Below are positions 18,335-29,616 of a stretch of DNA of 64,000 nucleotides, piece after piece. This stretch comes from Tagaea sp. CACIAM 22H2 (GTDB lineage Bacteria > Pseudomonadota > Alphaproteobacteria > CACIAM-22H2), in assembly GCA_014444615.1 (NCBI GenBank), contig PVXE01000012.1, positions 16,714 through 80,713 of the forward strand, read 5' to 3'. Within the stretch, counting starts at the first letter, position 1, and every line of letters begins with the position of its first letter. The position numbers and the translations under genes are program-made. The notes under the pieces were generated by a model. The model saw only the letters and a list, made by a program, of their open reading frames with translations. It searched no databases and was not told the DNA's origin.

Positions 18335-19233
18335 ATCGAATAGAGCGAATGGCTCGCCGCCATGAACAGGCGGGTGTGATACTTGCCGCCGAAGCACAGA
18401 TTGGCGCAGCGTTCCGGCAGATCGATATGCAGGATCGGCGTGCCGTCGGGCGCGAAGACGCGCACGCCGTCCAGCCCCTCGCCCATGCCCCAGCCCGCCC
18501 AGACATTGCCGCGCTCGTCGCAGCGCCAGCCGTCGGGCGTGCCCAGTTCGCCGCAATCGGCGAAGGGGCGCTTGTTCGTCAGCTTGTCGCCAACCACGTC
18601 GAACACCCAGGTGCGGCGCGGGCGCGACGCGCTCTCGACCAGATAGAGATGCTTCTCGTCGGGCGAGAAGCACAGCCCGTTCGGGCCGTCCATGCCGTCG
18701 GCGACGACCGTCAGTTTCCCGGTCGCGGGATCGAGGCGATAGAACGCCATCGGAAGTTCGCTCGGTGCCCGTTCTCCTTCGTAATCCGACAGGATGCCGA
18801 AGGCCGGATCGCTGAACCACACCGAGCCGTCCGACTTCACGACCACGTCGTTGGGCGAGTTCAGGCGCTTGCCCTCGAACTTGTCGGCCAGCACCGTGAT
18901 CGTGCCGTCATACTCGGTGCGCGTGACGCGGCGGGTGAAATGTTCGCAGGAAACCAGGCGGCCCTGGCGGTCGCGCGTGTTGCCGTTGGAGAAGTTCGAC
19001 GGCTTGCGGAATTCCGACACCGCGCCCGTCTCTTCGGTCCAGCGCAGCATGCGGTTATTGGGGATGTCCGACCAAACCAGATAATGCCCGTCGCCGAACC
19101 ACACCGGGCCTTCCGACCAGCGCGTGCCGGTGTAAAGCCGCTCGACGGAGGCGTTCATCGGGATGAGCCCGGCCCCGCGCGGATCGAGCACGCGCACGGC
19201 AGGATCGGGATAGCGTTCGGACGGCGTCCACAT
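18301..19233 (-). CDS. SMP-30/gluconolactonase family lactonase
   Basis: 310-residue six-bladed beta-propeller of the SMP-30/gluconolactonase/LRE family, which hydrolyses sugar or other lactones using one divalent metal. The metal-ligand regions are visible: WSEGPVWF (Glu), NSPNDVVV (Asn) and DGPNGLCFSPDEK (Asn/Asp region), with TPDGWRCDERGNVW further on. There is no signal peptide, so cytoplasmic. The frame extends 21 codons upstream, but the ATG at 19233 (MWTPSERY) follows GGGGGA at proper spacing. A lone gene, with a tRNA upstream on the same strand. Confidence 0.9.
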   Translation of the reverse strand: MWTPSERYPDPAVRVLDPRGAGLIPMNASVERLYTGTRWSEGPVWFGDGHYLVWSDIPNNRMLRWTEETGAVSEFRKPSNFSNGNTRDRQGRLVSCEHFTRRVTRTEYDGTITVLADKFEGKRLNSPNDVVVKSDGSVWFSDPAFGILSDYEGERAPSELPMAFYRLDPATGKLTVVADGMDGPNGLCFSPDEKHLYLVESASRPRRTWVFDVVGDKLTNKRPFADCGELGTPDGWRCDERGNVWAGWGMGEGLDGVRVFAPDGTPILHIDLPERCANLCFGGKYHTRLFMAASHSLYSIYTSVRGVTTA

Positions 19234-19310
19234 GATGGCGAATTCCCCCAGGATTTTCGTTCGGCTTATTTGGCGCGGGTTGGCCCCCGCGCGCAAGCGT
19301 GCCGCTCCGG

Positions 19311-19383
19311 TGGGCCCGGCAGGATTCGAACCTGCGACAACACCGTTATGAGCGGCGCGTTCTGACCGCTGAACTACGGGCCC
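19311..19383 (-). tRNA. tRNA with anticodon CAU (tRNA-Ile2 or elongator tRNA-Met)
   Basis: A full cloverleaf folds on the minus strand: acceptor stem GGGCCCG / CGGGCCC, D stem GTTC / GAAC, anticodon stem CGCCG / CGGTG with loop CTCATAA (anticodon CAT), variable loop TTGTC, T stem GCAGG / CCTGC with loop TTCGAAT, discriminator A. It lacks the features of initiator tRNA: the first acceptor pair is G-C and the anticodon stem has no three G-C pairs next to the loop. The GGGCC-type acceptor stem favours the lysidine-modified tRNA-Ile(CAU) over elongator Met, but this is a judgement. CCA is not encoded. Confidence 0.93.
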
Positions 19384-19440
19384 GCCGGAACCGGCGCACC
19401 GGTTTAGCCGGTTTGGCGCGCGGCGCCAACCGGCACGAAA

Positions 19441-20145
19441 TCAAGACGGATTCGCCTTGGATGGCGCGGCATCGGTCCGAAGTTTGACCTTCACATCCCT
19501 CTCGAGCAGCCGGTCGGACCGAAGCGTGCCGAAAATCTCATTCCAATAGGATTCGACTGCCTCGACCGCGTCGAACTCGAACATCTCAGCTTCGCTTATT
19601 TTTAGGGTCCTAATAACACTAAGTTGCTGGGTGCCATGCCACATCACCTTTTTCGCCTTCGCATCGTACAGGACCGCGCGGAAAGAAACGGCGAAGCTGC
19701 AACGATTGTCTCCGCAAACGACGTCCACCAAGGCCGGCGCGATCACCAGGGCATCATCATGCACGAAACGAAAATCCGGCAGCGCGTCTTCGATCGCCTT
19801 GGCATTTACCGGGGCCTTGTCCGAAACCGTAAGCCGGCGGAGGACACCACTCGTCCGAGCCGCTTCATCGAATGTTCCGACCAACTCGTTTCCGAACGCT
19901 GTCACGATTTTTCCGGCGCCAATGGTTAGGCTGCCGTTCATAAGCCGATAGCTCGCGAAGTAGAGCGAGTTGTACCGCTGGATATTCACGCGCAGCCGAT
20001 CATGCGCGAAATACAAGACGTCGAGTTCCGCGACTTTGTGCGCGTCCTTCGTGACGGTGCTGGACGCCGTATTGGTCATCGTTATCGAGCAAGCCGTCAG
20101 GGCAAGCGCCGACAACGCGATCAACAAAAACCGAAGCCGCCCCAT
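19441..20145 (-). CDS. Putative lipoprotein, ABC-type transport auxiliary-like size, unrecognised
   Basis: 234 residues from ATG 20145 (a GTG at 20190 would add 15). The N-terminus is a lipoprotein signal with lipobox LTAC (residues 16-19), so Cys19 should be lipidated. The rest is a soluble alpha/beta domain with DVVCGDNRCSFAVSFRAVLYDAKAKKVMWHGTQQL, a strand pattern reminiscent of small periplasmic assembly or transport-auxiliary lipoproteins. I cannot assign a family. Base composition is less GC-rich than that of its neighbours, and it lies immediately upstream of a tRNA, which is compatible with later acquisition, but no integrase or repeat is seen. Confidence 0.65.
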   Translation of the reverse strand: MGRLRFLLIALSALALTACSITMTNTASSTVTKDAHKVAELDVLYFAHDRLRVNIQRYNSLYFASYRLMNGSLTIGAGKIVTAFGNELVGTFDEAARTSGVLRRLTVSDKAPVNAKAIEDALPDFRFVHDDALVIAPALVDVVCGDNRCSFAVSFRAVLYDAKAKKVMWHGTQQLSVIRTLKISEAEMFEFDAVEAVESYWNEIFGTLRSDRLLERDVKVKLRTDAAPSKANPS

Positions 20146-20257
20146 AACGTCCCCGTTCCCCGGATTTAACCCGGAGTATAGGGACTTCACGGCGGAAACC
20201 GCAACCTAGTCGAGAGCGGCCCTTCGGGTAGCGTCGCGAAGGTTGCCGAGAGGCGGC

Positions 20258-22345
<2,088 letters not shown>

Positions 22346-22401
22346 ATGGCTTCGACCTCGGGGCGGATCATTTTCCGCCGAATGAACATCGCGTCGCGCG
22401 C

Positions 22402-24303
22402 TTAGAGACCGGTGGCACCGCCGGAACCAAACGCGTCGTCTTCGTCGCTGCCGCCTTGCGCGTTCAAATCGCGCAAAATCGCGGTCAGCGCATCGACCCG
22501 CGCCAGCAATTCCGGCTCCGGGGCGTCGGCGACCGCGCGCGCAGCTTCACGAAGCTCTTCTTCGATCCGCGGGCGCGCCAGCAACGACAAGACGGAGCGA
22601 AAGCCCGCCCGCGCTTCGTCTTGCGACGCGCCCGGACCGGCAAAAGCCCCGTGTTCGTAAGAGCTTGGCTTCGTCAGCGATGCCGCTTCCTCGGCCAAAC
22701 CCATGGCGGATAAGTGGGCGATCACGCCCTGCGAGTCAAGCGGAGACTGGGCGGCGGCGGCTTCGTGCGCGCAATCCAGCAATGCCGCGCGCAAGTGCGC
22801 CGCGACAGGGTCGGAAAACCCAATTTCGGCAAAGGCTTCCGCGTTCTCCCAGAGCAGCTCCGGGTGATTGAGCACGGCGGTCAAAAGCAGCTTCTGGGCG
22901 CGCCTTGCCAGAATGTCCGGATTACCGGCCGTCCGCAGGCCGAAATCGCGCGGCGCGACGACCGCGCGCCGCCCGCCCTTGCCCGGCGGCCGGGGCGCAT
23001 TGGAGTACGCCAAGCGGGGCCGCACGGGTTCCGGCCGACCCAGACGGCGAAGCCGCGTCCAAACCCACTCGTTCTCGTAGGCTTTTTGCACCGTCTTGTC
23101 GGCGATCCGCGCAAGCCGCGCGCGCAAGGCGGCGTCGAGGGTCGCACGCCGGTCGGGCGTGTCGACCGGACCTTTGGCGAGTTCGCTTTCCCAAACGACG
23201 TCGTCGATACCCTTGGTGCGTTCGAGCAAGCGTTCGAATGCCGCCGCCCCATCGCGCTTGATAAGCGAGTCCGGGTCGTCTTCCGCCGGCAGCACGGCAA
23301 AGCGCAGCGCGCGGCCGGGCTTGAGCAAGGGCAGCGCCGTCTCGGCCGCTTTCAACGCGGCGCGCTGGCCGGCCGCGTCGCCGTCCAGGCACACGACGGG
23401 TTCCGGATGGATGCGCCACAACGCTTCCATCTGCTCCTCGGTCAGCGCTGTGCCGAGCGGCGCGACCGCGCCCTCGAACCCCGCCTGATGGAGGGCGATT
23501 ACATCCATATAGCCCTCGGCGACCAGTGCGCGCGCCTTGCGTTCGCCTACGCCCAGGCGCGCCTTGTCGAGCGCGTAGAGATTGCCGCGCTTGTGGAACA
23601 GCGGCGTGTCGCGGCTGTTGAGATATTTGGGTTTCGAATCGTCCATCACGCGCCCGCCAAAGGCGATGACGCGCCCGCGCCGGTCGGTGATCGGGAACAT
23701 CACGCGATTACGGAAAAAGTCGAACGGCTCGGGCCGATCTTCGGGCTTCGCGATCAAGCCCGCTTCCAGCAGCATCGCCTCGTCGAAGCCGCGCAGCTTC
23801 AACGCGGCGGCGAGATTGCGCCAGCCTTCGGGCGCGAAGCCCAAACGGAAACGCTCGATCGTGTCGTCGGACAGGCCGCGCCCGTGCAGATAGGCCAGCG
23901 CCGCGCGGCCTTCGGGGGCACGCAGTTTTTCCTGATACCAAACGCAGGCCGCTTCGACCGCGTCGCCCAACGTCTTCGCGCGCTCGGCCTTCTCGCGCTC
24001 GGCCGGGCCCATGCGCGGCACATCCAGCCCCGCCTCGCCCGCCAATTTCTCGATCGCTTCGGGAAACGACAGATGATCGGCGCGCATCGTGAAGCCGATC
24101 ACGTCGCCATGGGCGCCACAACCGAAGCAGTGGAAGAATTGCTTGTCGTCATTGACGTAGAAGGACGGCGTCTTCTCGTTATGGAACGGGCAGCACGCCT
24201 TGTATTCGCGGCCGGCTTTCACAAGCCGCGTGCGCCGGCCGACGACGCTGGACAGCGTCAGCCTTGCGCGCAGCTCCTCGAGAAAAGCCGGGGGAAACGC
24301 CAT
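22402..24303 (-). CDS. dnaG: DNA primase
   Basis: 633-residue replicative primase making RNA primers at the fork. The N-terminal zinc-binding domain is visible with Cys38, His41, Cys59 and Cys62 ([11 protein letters not shown], then [10 protein letters not shown]). The central TOPRIM polymerase core has [17 protein letters not shown] and [13 protein letters not shown], and the C-terminal helical part should bind DnaB helicase. Start ATG 24303. Upstream of rpoD on the same strand, 57 bases apart. Confidence 0.97.
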   Translation of the reverse strand: MAFPPAFLEELRARLTLSSVVGRRTRLVKAGREYKACCPFHNEKTPSFYVNDDKQFFHCFGCGAHGDVIGFTMRADHLSFPEAIEKLAGEAGLDVPRMGPAEREKAERAKTLGDAVEAACVWYQEKLRAPEGRAALAYLHGRGLSDDTIERFRLGFAPEGWRNLAAALKLRGFDEAMLLEAGLIAKPEDRPEPFDFFRNRVMFPITDRRGRVIAFGGRVMDDSKPKYLNSRDTPLFHKRGNLYALDKARLGVGERKARALVAEGYMDVIALHQAGFEGAVAPLGTALTEEQMEALWRIHPEPVVCLDGDAAGQRAALKAAETALPLLKPGRALRFAVLPAEDDPDSLIKRDGAAAFERLLERTKGIDDVVWESELAKGPVDTPDRRATLDAALRARLARIADKTVQKAYENEWVWTRLRRLGRPEPVRPRLAYSNAPRPPGKGGRRAVVAPRDFGLRTAGNPDILARRAQKLLLTAVLNHPELLWENAEAFAEIGFSDPVAAHLRAALLDCAHEAAAAQSPLDSQGVIAHLSAMGLAEEAASLTKPSSYEHGAFAGPGASQDEARAGFRSVLSLLARPRIEEELREAARAVADAPEPELLARVDALTAILRDLNAQGGSDEDDAFGSGGATGL

Positions 24304-24410
24304 CGCCGCAAACGCCCTTCATCGTTCGGGCGCCGCTTTTATCCCCATGATTCACAAGGCGTTAAGCGGCGCTCGAAGGGGGCGTAATCTAGGGCCGACG
24401 GGGCCCGTGA

Positions 24411-24872
24411 TCAACCGCCCAGCAGGCGTTTGACGGTCGCCGAGGCAAGGCCCAGATCCATCTGGCCGGTGAATTTCGCCTTCATCGCGCCCATCACCTT
24501 GCCCATATCCTTGATCGACGAGGCCCCGGCGGCGGCGATCTCCGCCTTGGCGGCCGCTTCGATCGCGGCGGCGTCGAGCTGCTTGGGCAGGAAGGTTTCG
24601 AGCACGGCGATTTCCGCCTGCTCCTTCGCCACCAGCTCGGGCCGCCCGCCCTTTTCGTACATGGCGATCGAATCGCGGCGCGAGGCGATCAGCTTCTGGA
24701 TCGCCGCCTGCAACTCGGTATCGGGAATGCCGTCGGCGTTGCCCAGCGCGCGCGCCTCGATGTCGCGCTTCTTCATTTCGGCGATCGCCATACGGATGGT
24801 GTCGGTGCGCACCTGATCCTTGGCCTTCATCGATTCCTTGAGGGCGTCGGTGAGCTGGGCGCGAAGCGACAT
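24411..24872 (-). CDS. GatB/YqeY domain-containing protein
   Basis: 153-residue helical protein of the YqeY family, homologous to the tRNA-binding tail of the GatB amidotransferase subunit. Seen: the start LRAQLTDALKESMKAKDQVRTDTIRMAIAEMK and the C-terminal GKVMGAMKAKFTGQMDLGLASATVKRLL, typical of the family. It is usually found beside dnaG and rpoD, as here. Exact role unknown; suggested to act on tRNA. A GGAG ribosome-binding site precedes the ATG at 24872. Confidence 0.93.
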   Translation of the reverse strand: MSLRAQLTDALKESMKAKDQVRTDTIRMAIAEMKKRDIEARALGNADGIPDTELQAAIQKLIASRRDSIAMYEKGGRPELVAKEQAEIAVLETFLPKQLDAAAIEAAAKAEIAAAGASSIKDMGKVMGAMKAKFTGQMDLGLASATVKRLLGG

Positions 24873-24896
24873 GGGTTTTACTCCGTCAAAGAAAAA

Positions 24897-25982
24897 TCAG
24901 GCGGACGCGAGACCGAAAGCGGTCTTGCGCAGAACTTCGTCGGCGCGATTCCACACCGCATCGCGCCAAGCGGCGTCGGCGGGCGCGAAGGCGTCGCGCA
25001 TTTGCGTTTTGATGCGCCGGCTGTCCTCGCCGGCGATGTCGCCATGCAGATGCAGCCAGTTGTCGGCACGGATCGCGTCGAGCACGTCGGGTACCGGCAG
25101 CGTGCCGTATTCGAGCGCCACGTGCGAGAATTCGGCGTGCGCGAGGAACCGCGCGAAGCCTTCGCCGTTGGTGCCGTGCAACGGCGGCGATGTCGACGTG
25201 CCCATTTCTGGCGACGTCAGATCCGCGCCGTACCAGGCTTGCGAAAGCTTGCTGCCCGGATGCGCGGGCGGCAATCCGCAGATGATCTCGCCATAGCCGC
25301 GCGGGCCCAAGCCGGTATGGAAATCGACGATGCCGATGCGCTTGGCCATACGCAGCCAATCAGCAAACACGGTGCGGATCACGCGATGCGACCATGTCGG
25401 CCCATGGCCGCCGAAGAACACGCCATCGGGGTGCGTGTATTGGCCCGACGAGATGGCGCCCTGAAGCGCGAAATCGCCATGACGCTTGGCGAACTCTGCG
25501 AGGATCGCGGCACTCGCCTTGCGCGACGCCTCGGTCCATTCGTTCGGGCAGATCGCGTGGGCGAGACGTTCGTAGGCCGGGTTCTCGGGATAGGGCCGGA
25601 TATGATCGACGAAATTGCGGTTGAGGTCGACATTGTCCTCGTTCACCCGGCGCAGCCAGGCGAAGCCATGCGGATTGACCGCGTGCAGATGAAGCTGGGC
25701 CACATCCGGCGGAATTTCGCGCCATGCTCCGGTCGCGTACCACGCGGTTTGCGCGCCCGAGCCGCAGAAACCTTCGATGCCGTGCGTGGCCGAAATCGTC
25801 ACCAGCACGCGGTCCGCCGCCATCGGGCCCGACCACACCGCGTCGCAGAAAAGCGTCTCGCCCCGGGGCCCGCGCAACGGGTTCTGAAAGGCGCGATAGC
25901 GCGTCGCATGGGGCTTGGCGACGGCGAGGAATTTATCCCGCGCGCCGGTGTAATCCCGGGCGAAATGGACGTCGGCGGACAT
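24897..25982 (-). CDS. DUF2817 protein, M14-like zinc carboxypeptidase fold
   Basis: 361-residue protein of the DUF2817 family, related to M14 zinc carboxypeptidases and deacylases. Potential zinc ligands are visible: H67 and E70 in SATHGIEGF, then HAVNPHGF. NVDLNRNF follows as a likely substrate-binding block, and DFHTGLG with a later glutamate (HVALEYGT) may complete the site. No signal peptide, so cytoplasmic. Substrate unknown. It lies 24 bases upstream of the yqeY gene on the same strand and may be co-transcribed. Confidence 0.88.
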   Translation of the reverse strand: MSADVHFARDYTGARDKFLAVAKPHATRYRAFQNPLRGPRGETLFCDAVWSGPMAADRVLVTISATHGIEGFCGSGAQTAWYATGAWREIPPDVAQLHLHAVNPHGFAWLRRVNEDNVDLNRNFVDHIRPYPENPAYERLAHAICPNEWTEASRKASAAILAEFAKRHGDFALQGAISSGQYTHPDGVFFGGHGPTWSHRVIRTVFADWLRMAKRIGIVDFHTGLGPRGYGEIICGLPPAHPGSKLSQAWYGADLTSPEMGTSTSPPLHGTNGEGFARFLAHAEFSHVALEYGTLPVPDVLDAIRADNWLHLHGDIAGEDSRRIKTQMRDAFAPADAAWRDAVWNRADEVLRKTAFGLASA

Positions 25983-26044
25983 ATCCCCTTGTTAGACCTT
26001 CGGCGGCCCGAAAATGCAAGTTTACAGCCGCCCGGCACGCGCGC

Positions 26045-26638
26045 ATGATTTCATCCATGCGTATCGCGGAGCGCTTGGCGGCGATGCTGGACCTCGGTAG
26101 GGCCTTGGCCCTCGCCGCGCTGGTCGTCTTTGCCGCCGCCCCGGCCGGGGCCGCGCAGGATGCCCGCCTCGACCCGCTGTTCGAAAAGCTGAAAGCCGCG
26201 TCGGACGCGCGCGAGGCGCAGATCTACGAAAATGCGATTTGGCGTGTGTGGCTGGAGCCGGAAGATGGCGCCATCAACTCGCTGATGCGCCTGGGCCTCG
26301 ACGCGCAAAATCGCGGCGATATGTTCGGCGCCTTCGCGGTCTACGACGCGATCACCGGCCTGAAGCCCGACTACGCCGAAGGCTGGAACCGCCGCGCGAC
26401 GGTGCTGTTCCTGCTCGACCGGCTGGATGAGTCGCGCAAGGACGCCGAGAAGACGCTGGAGCTCGAGCCGCGCCATTTCGGCGCGCTGTCGGGTTTGGGC
26501 ATGATCGCGATGCGCCAGAACCAGCCCGACAAGGCGCTGGAGGTTCTGGAAAAGGCCCTCGCCCTTAACCCGCATATGGCCAATGTGCGCGGCCAAGTCG
26601 AACAGTTGCGCAAAAAAGCGCGCGACGGCGCGATCTAG
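26045..26638 (+). CDS. Periplasmic TPR-repeat protein
   Basis: 197 residues. The N-terminal signal peptide (LGRALALAALVVFAAAPAGAAQ) is followed by about three TPR units at residues 85-190, including AFAVYDAITGLKPDYAEGWN, ESRKDAEKTLELEPRHFGAL and KALEVLEKALALNPHMANV. TPRs mediate protein-protein contacts, so this is likely a scaffold or assembly factor in the periplasm. Start is uncertain between ATG 26045 and ATG 26057; neither has a strong ribosome-binding site. It diverges from the DUF2817 gene and precedes msrP by 60 bases, but no link is known. Confidence 0.8.
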   Translation: MISSMRIAERLAAMLDLGRALALAALVVFAAAPAGAAQDARLDPLFEKLKAASDAREAQIYENAIWRVWLEPEDGAINSLMRLGLDAQNRGDMFGAFAVYDAITGLKPDYAEGWNRRATVLFLLDRLDESRKDAEKTLELEPRHFGALSGLGMIAMRQNQPDKALEVLEKALALNPHMANVRGQVEQLRKKARDGAI

Positions 26639-26698
26639 TAACTTCCGGCCTGCGTAAAGCGAAACGCCGGAGACAGATTTCATTTGGAGACGAAGCCC

Positions 26699-27652
26699 AT
26701 GTTGATCCGTCGTCCCCGTGGCTGGGAAATTCCCGAACGCGACGCCACCCCCGAAGCTTTGTGGACGCGCCGCCGCACGCTCGGGGCGGGCCTTGGCGCC
26801 ATCGCCGGCGGTTTGTTCGGCGGGCGCAATGCGATCGCGCAGGAAGACCCGTCGGCGGGGCTGTATCCGGCGATGCGCAACATGCGCTATCGCGTCGACC
26901 GCGAATTGTCGGCCGAGAACGACGCGACGACCTTCAACAATTTCTACGAATTCGGCACTTCGAAAACCATCTGGCGCGCTGCCGAAAAACTGCCGATCCG
27001 CCCCTGGCAGGTGCGTATCGACGGCATGGTCGAGCAGCCGCGCACGGTCGATTTCGACGACGTCTTGAAGGCGATGACGCTGGAGGAGCGCGTCTATCGC
27101 TTCCGCTGCGTCGAAGCATGGGCGATGACCGTGCCGTGGTCGGGCTTCGCGCTGAAGCAATTCGTCGAATGGTGCAAGCCGACGTCGAGCGCCAAATACG
27201 TCGTCATGCAGACCTTCCAAAATCCGTCGGTCGCGACCGGCCAGCGCGCCAGCTGGTATCCCTGGCCCTATACCGAAGGTCTGACGATCGACGAGGCGAC
27301 GAACGAGCTCGCCTTCATCGCCACCGGCCTTTACGGCAAGCCGATCCCGCGCCAGAACGGCGCGCCGTTGCGCTTGGTCACGCCGTGGAAATACGGCTTC
27401 AAGGGCGTCAAATCGATCGTGCGCTTCAACTTCACCGATCAGCGCCCGAAGACGTTCTGGGAACAGCTTCAGGCCAGCGAATACGGGTTCTGGGCCAATG
27501 TGAACCCGCGCGTCGCCCATCCGCGCTGGAGCCAGGCGAGCGAGGAACTGATCGGCACGGGCAAGCGCGTGCCCACCCAGCTTTTCAACGGCTACGGCGA
27601 TTACGTGGCGGACCTGTACACCAACCGCCAGGATGAGCGGCTCTGGGCTTAA
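26699..27652 (+). CDS. msrP: Protein-methionine-sulfoxide reductase catalytic subunit MsrP
   Basis: 317-residue periplasmic molybdoenzyme (YedY) that repairs oxidised methionine in envelope proteins. The N-terminus has a twin-arginine signal (TRRRTLGAGLGAIAGGLFGG) for folded export. The sulfite-oxidase-type fold shows FRCVEAWAM with Cys137 as the molybdenum ligand, then PWSGFALKQFVE and VTPWKYGFKGVKSI. Start ATG 26699 behind GGAGA; an upstream TTG is rejected. The heme-containing partner MsrQ is usually adjacent, but here the only candidate is about 16 kb away (43718-44530, opposite strand). Confidence 0.94.
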   Translation: MLIRRPRGWEIPERDATPEALWTRRRTLGAGLGAIAGGLFGGRNAIAQEDPSAGLYPAMRNMRYRVDRELSAENDATTFNNFYEFGTSKTIWRAAEKLPIRPWQVRIDGMVEQPRTVDFDDVLKAMTLEERVYRFRCVEAWAMTVPWSGFALKQFVEWCKPTSSAKYVVMQTFQNPSVATGQRASWYPWPYTEGLTIDEATNELAFIATGLYGKPIPRQNGAPLRLVTPWKYGFKGVKSIVRFNFTDQRPKTFWEQLQASEYGFWANVNPRVAHPRWSQASEELIGTGKRVPTQLFNGYGDYVADLYTNRQDERLWA

Positions 27653-27690
27653 CCCTTTGAAATCGGGCGCGGCGGGCGTATATCCGGGCC

Positions 27691-29616
27691 ATGCCGGACT
27701 CTTCCCCCGCCCGCCCGGAAACCGCGCGGCGCGCCCTTCCGATCGAGACCTTCGACAACCGCACGGGTGGCGACGCGCTGTTCCGCGCGGTCGGCCATCC
27801 GTTGGCGGTGGAACCCGCCCGCAAACTGGCGGCACAACTAGCCGAAGCCGGCCCTGTCGCGATCTACGACCCGTTCGGCGCTTGGGCCGCCATCTCCGCT
27901 CTGCAGGATTTTTCCGCGGTTAAAATCGCCGGGCTCTACGGCCAAAACCACGCGCATATCGGCCGCGATATCGCGGGGCTGAAAGTTCAGCCCGTCTCGC
28001 GCATCGCCGCTGCGGGGGCGAAAGCGATTTTCGTCGCGGCGTTCGATGCCGAGCCGCTCGTCGCGCAGATCAAGCCGTGGCTGCCCGAAGGTGTTGCGGT
28101 CGCCACGCTCGACGCGATGCGCATTCCCGACGCGTTGATCACCGACAAGAAGCGCTATCTGTCGACCTTCAACTTCGTCACGAATCTCGTGCTGTTCGTC
28201 GACGAGCCCCGGCGCCATACGCGCATGGTCAGCGCCAATTACTGGGCGGGCTATGGCGCCAAAAACGTGCGCGCTTGGTTCCGCCTGTTCGACGCCGACG
28301 GCAAGGCATTGGCGACGTGGGACGAAACCCTGGCGCCGGGCGTGTCGGCTTTCACGGTCGATAGCCGCGAGGTGCGCCAGCGTTTCGGCCTGGGCGATTT
28401 CACCGGCCAATTGTTCATCCACATGGTCGACGTCACCGGCCACGACGTTTTGAAATACGCGCTCGATTTCTGGGGCCCCGACGAAATCACCTGCACCCAC
28501 GACGCCAATCCGTGGCCCGCCGATTATTACGCCGGCATTCCCGCGCCGAGGCCCGGTGAGCGCGTGCGCGTGTGGGTACAAAACGCGCATTCCTGCCCGA
28601 TCCCGGCCGACGGCGTGAAGTTTTCGCGCATGGGAACCGATGCGTGGGTGCCGATGGCCGCACCCGTCCCCGGCTTCGGCATGCGCGCCATCGACATGGG
28701 CGAATTGCTGCCCTCGCTGTCTTGGCCGCAGCAGATCGAGATGGATGCGGGCAAGTTCGTCGTGCGCCCGCGCTATGAAGTCGAAATCGCGGGCAAGCGG
28801 CACGTGGCGCACGCGAATGTCGAGCGCAGCGATTTGAAGCCCGATGCGGACGTTGCGAAGCTGGGTGCCGATTTCGGCAAGGGCTTCATCCTGCCCGCCC
28901 CGATCCTGCCGCTTGCCGATTTCACCGGTGTGGCCCTGCCCACGCCGATGGCGCGCGGGCAAAGCACGCTGCCGCTGATCGCACGCTTCTACGACAAGGA
29001 TGGCGCATTGGCGCGCGAGGAATTCCTCGGCAATCTCGCGCGCGACCATGCGCGCGAAGTGCACCTCACCGCCGATCTCGCCGGCGGCTATGGCCATGTC
29101 GAGCTGTCCTACGATTTCCGCGACGGCGGGGCGGGCGACGGCTGGATCCACGCGATCTTCCGCTACGCGCGCAAGGCCGGGGCCGCGCACGCCGCCGAAA
29201 CGAGCTTCGGCAGCCATATCTTCAACACGGCCCTCGTGTTCAAGAACGAGCCGCAATCCTATATCGGCCGTCCGCCGGGGCTGACGACGCGGCTGTTCCT
29301 CAGTCTCGGCGTGAACGCGCAAGACGCGTTCTGCCATCTGATCTATCCGGCCTCGACGCCGTGGCGCAAAACATCCGAAACGGTGCTGGAACTACACGAC
29401 GCCACCGGCACGAAGATCGCGGAATCGTCACTGGCGATTCCATGCTCGGGCTCGCGGCTGTGGCGCGTGTCCGAACACTTCGGCAAAGCCGACATCGCGA
29501 AAGCCGCGAATGGCGGCTACGTGCTGATCCGCGATCGGACCTGCCGCCTATTCGGCTATCACGGGCTCGCCGAACCGGACGGGCGTTTCAGCCTCGACCA
29601 TATGTTCGGGTTCTAG
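27691..29616 (+). CDS. Uncharacterised 641-residue protein linked to a glycosyltransferase
   Basis: I do not recognise a family. It is 641 residues, soluble, without a signal peptide. The first 180 residues look like an alternating alpha/beta domain (AIYDPFGAWAAISALQDF, AKAIFVAAFDAEPL, GVAVATLDAMRIPDALIT). The remainder is mainly beta, with blocks such as RRHTRMVSANYWAGYGAKN, FIHMVDVTGHDVLKYALDFWG and VELSYDFRDGGAGDGW. Its stop overlaps the start of the next gene by one base (TAGTG), implying translational coupling with that glycosyltransferase. I infer a role in the same surface-glycan process. Codon use is like the rest of the window. Confidence 0.75.
   Translation: MPDSSPARPETARRALPIETFDNRTGGDALFRAVGHPLAVEPARKLAAQLAEAGPVAIYDPFGAWAAISALQDFSAVKIAGLYGQNHAHIGRDIAGLKVQPVSRIAAAGAKAIFVAAFDAEPLVAQIKPWLPEGVAVATLDAMRIPDALITDKKRYLSTFNFVTNLVLFVDEPRRHTRMVSANYWAGYGAKNVRAWFRLFDADGKALATWDETLAPGVSAFTVDSREVRQRFGLGDFTGQLFIHMVDVTGHDVLKYALDFWGPDEITCTHDANPWPADYYAGIPAPRPGERVRVWVQNAHSCPIPADGVKFSRMGTDAWVPMAAPVPGFGMRAIDMGELLPSLSWPQQIEMDAGKFVVRPRYEVEIAGKRHVAHANVERSDLKPDADVAKLGADFGKGFILPAPILPLADFTGVALPTPMARGQSTLPLIARFYDKDGALAREEFLGNLARDHAREVHLTADLAGGYGHVELSYDFRDGGAGDGWIHAIFRYARKAGAAHAAETSFGSHIFNTALVFKNEPQSYIGRPPGLTTRLFLSLGVNAQDAFCHLIYPASTPWRKTSETVLELHDATGTKIAESSLAIPCSGSRLWRVSEHFGKADIAKAANGGYVLIRDRTCRLFGYHGLAEPDGRFSLDHMFGF

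Noticed and set aside
19311..20210. Genomic island at the tRNA gene
   Set aside because: No integrase, no repeated tRNA end, and only one gene of deviating composition.
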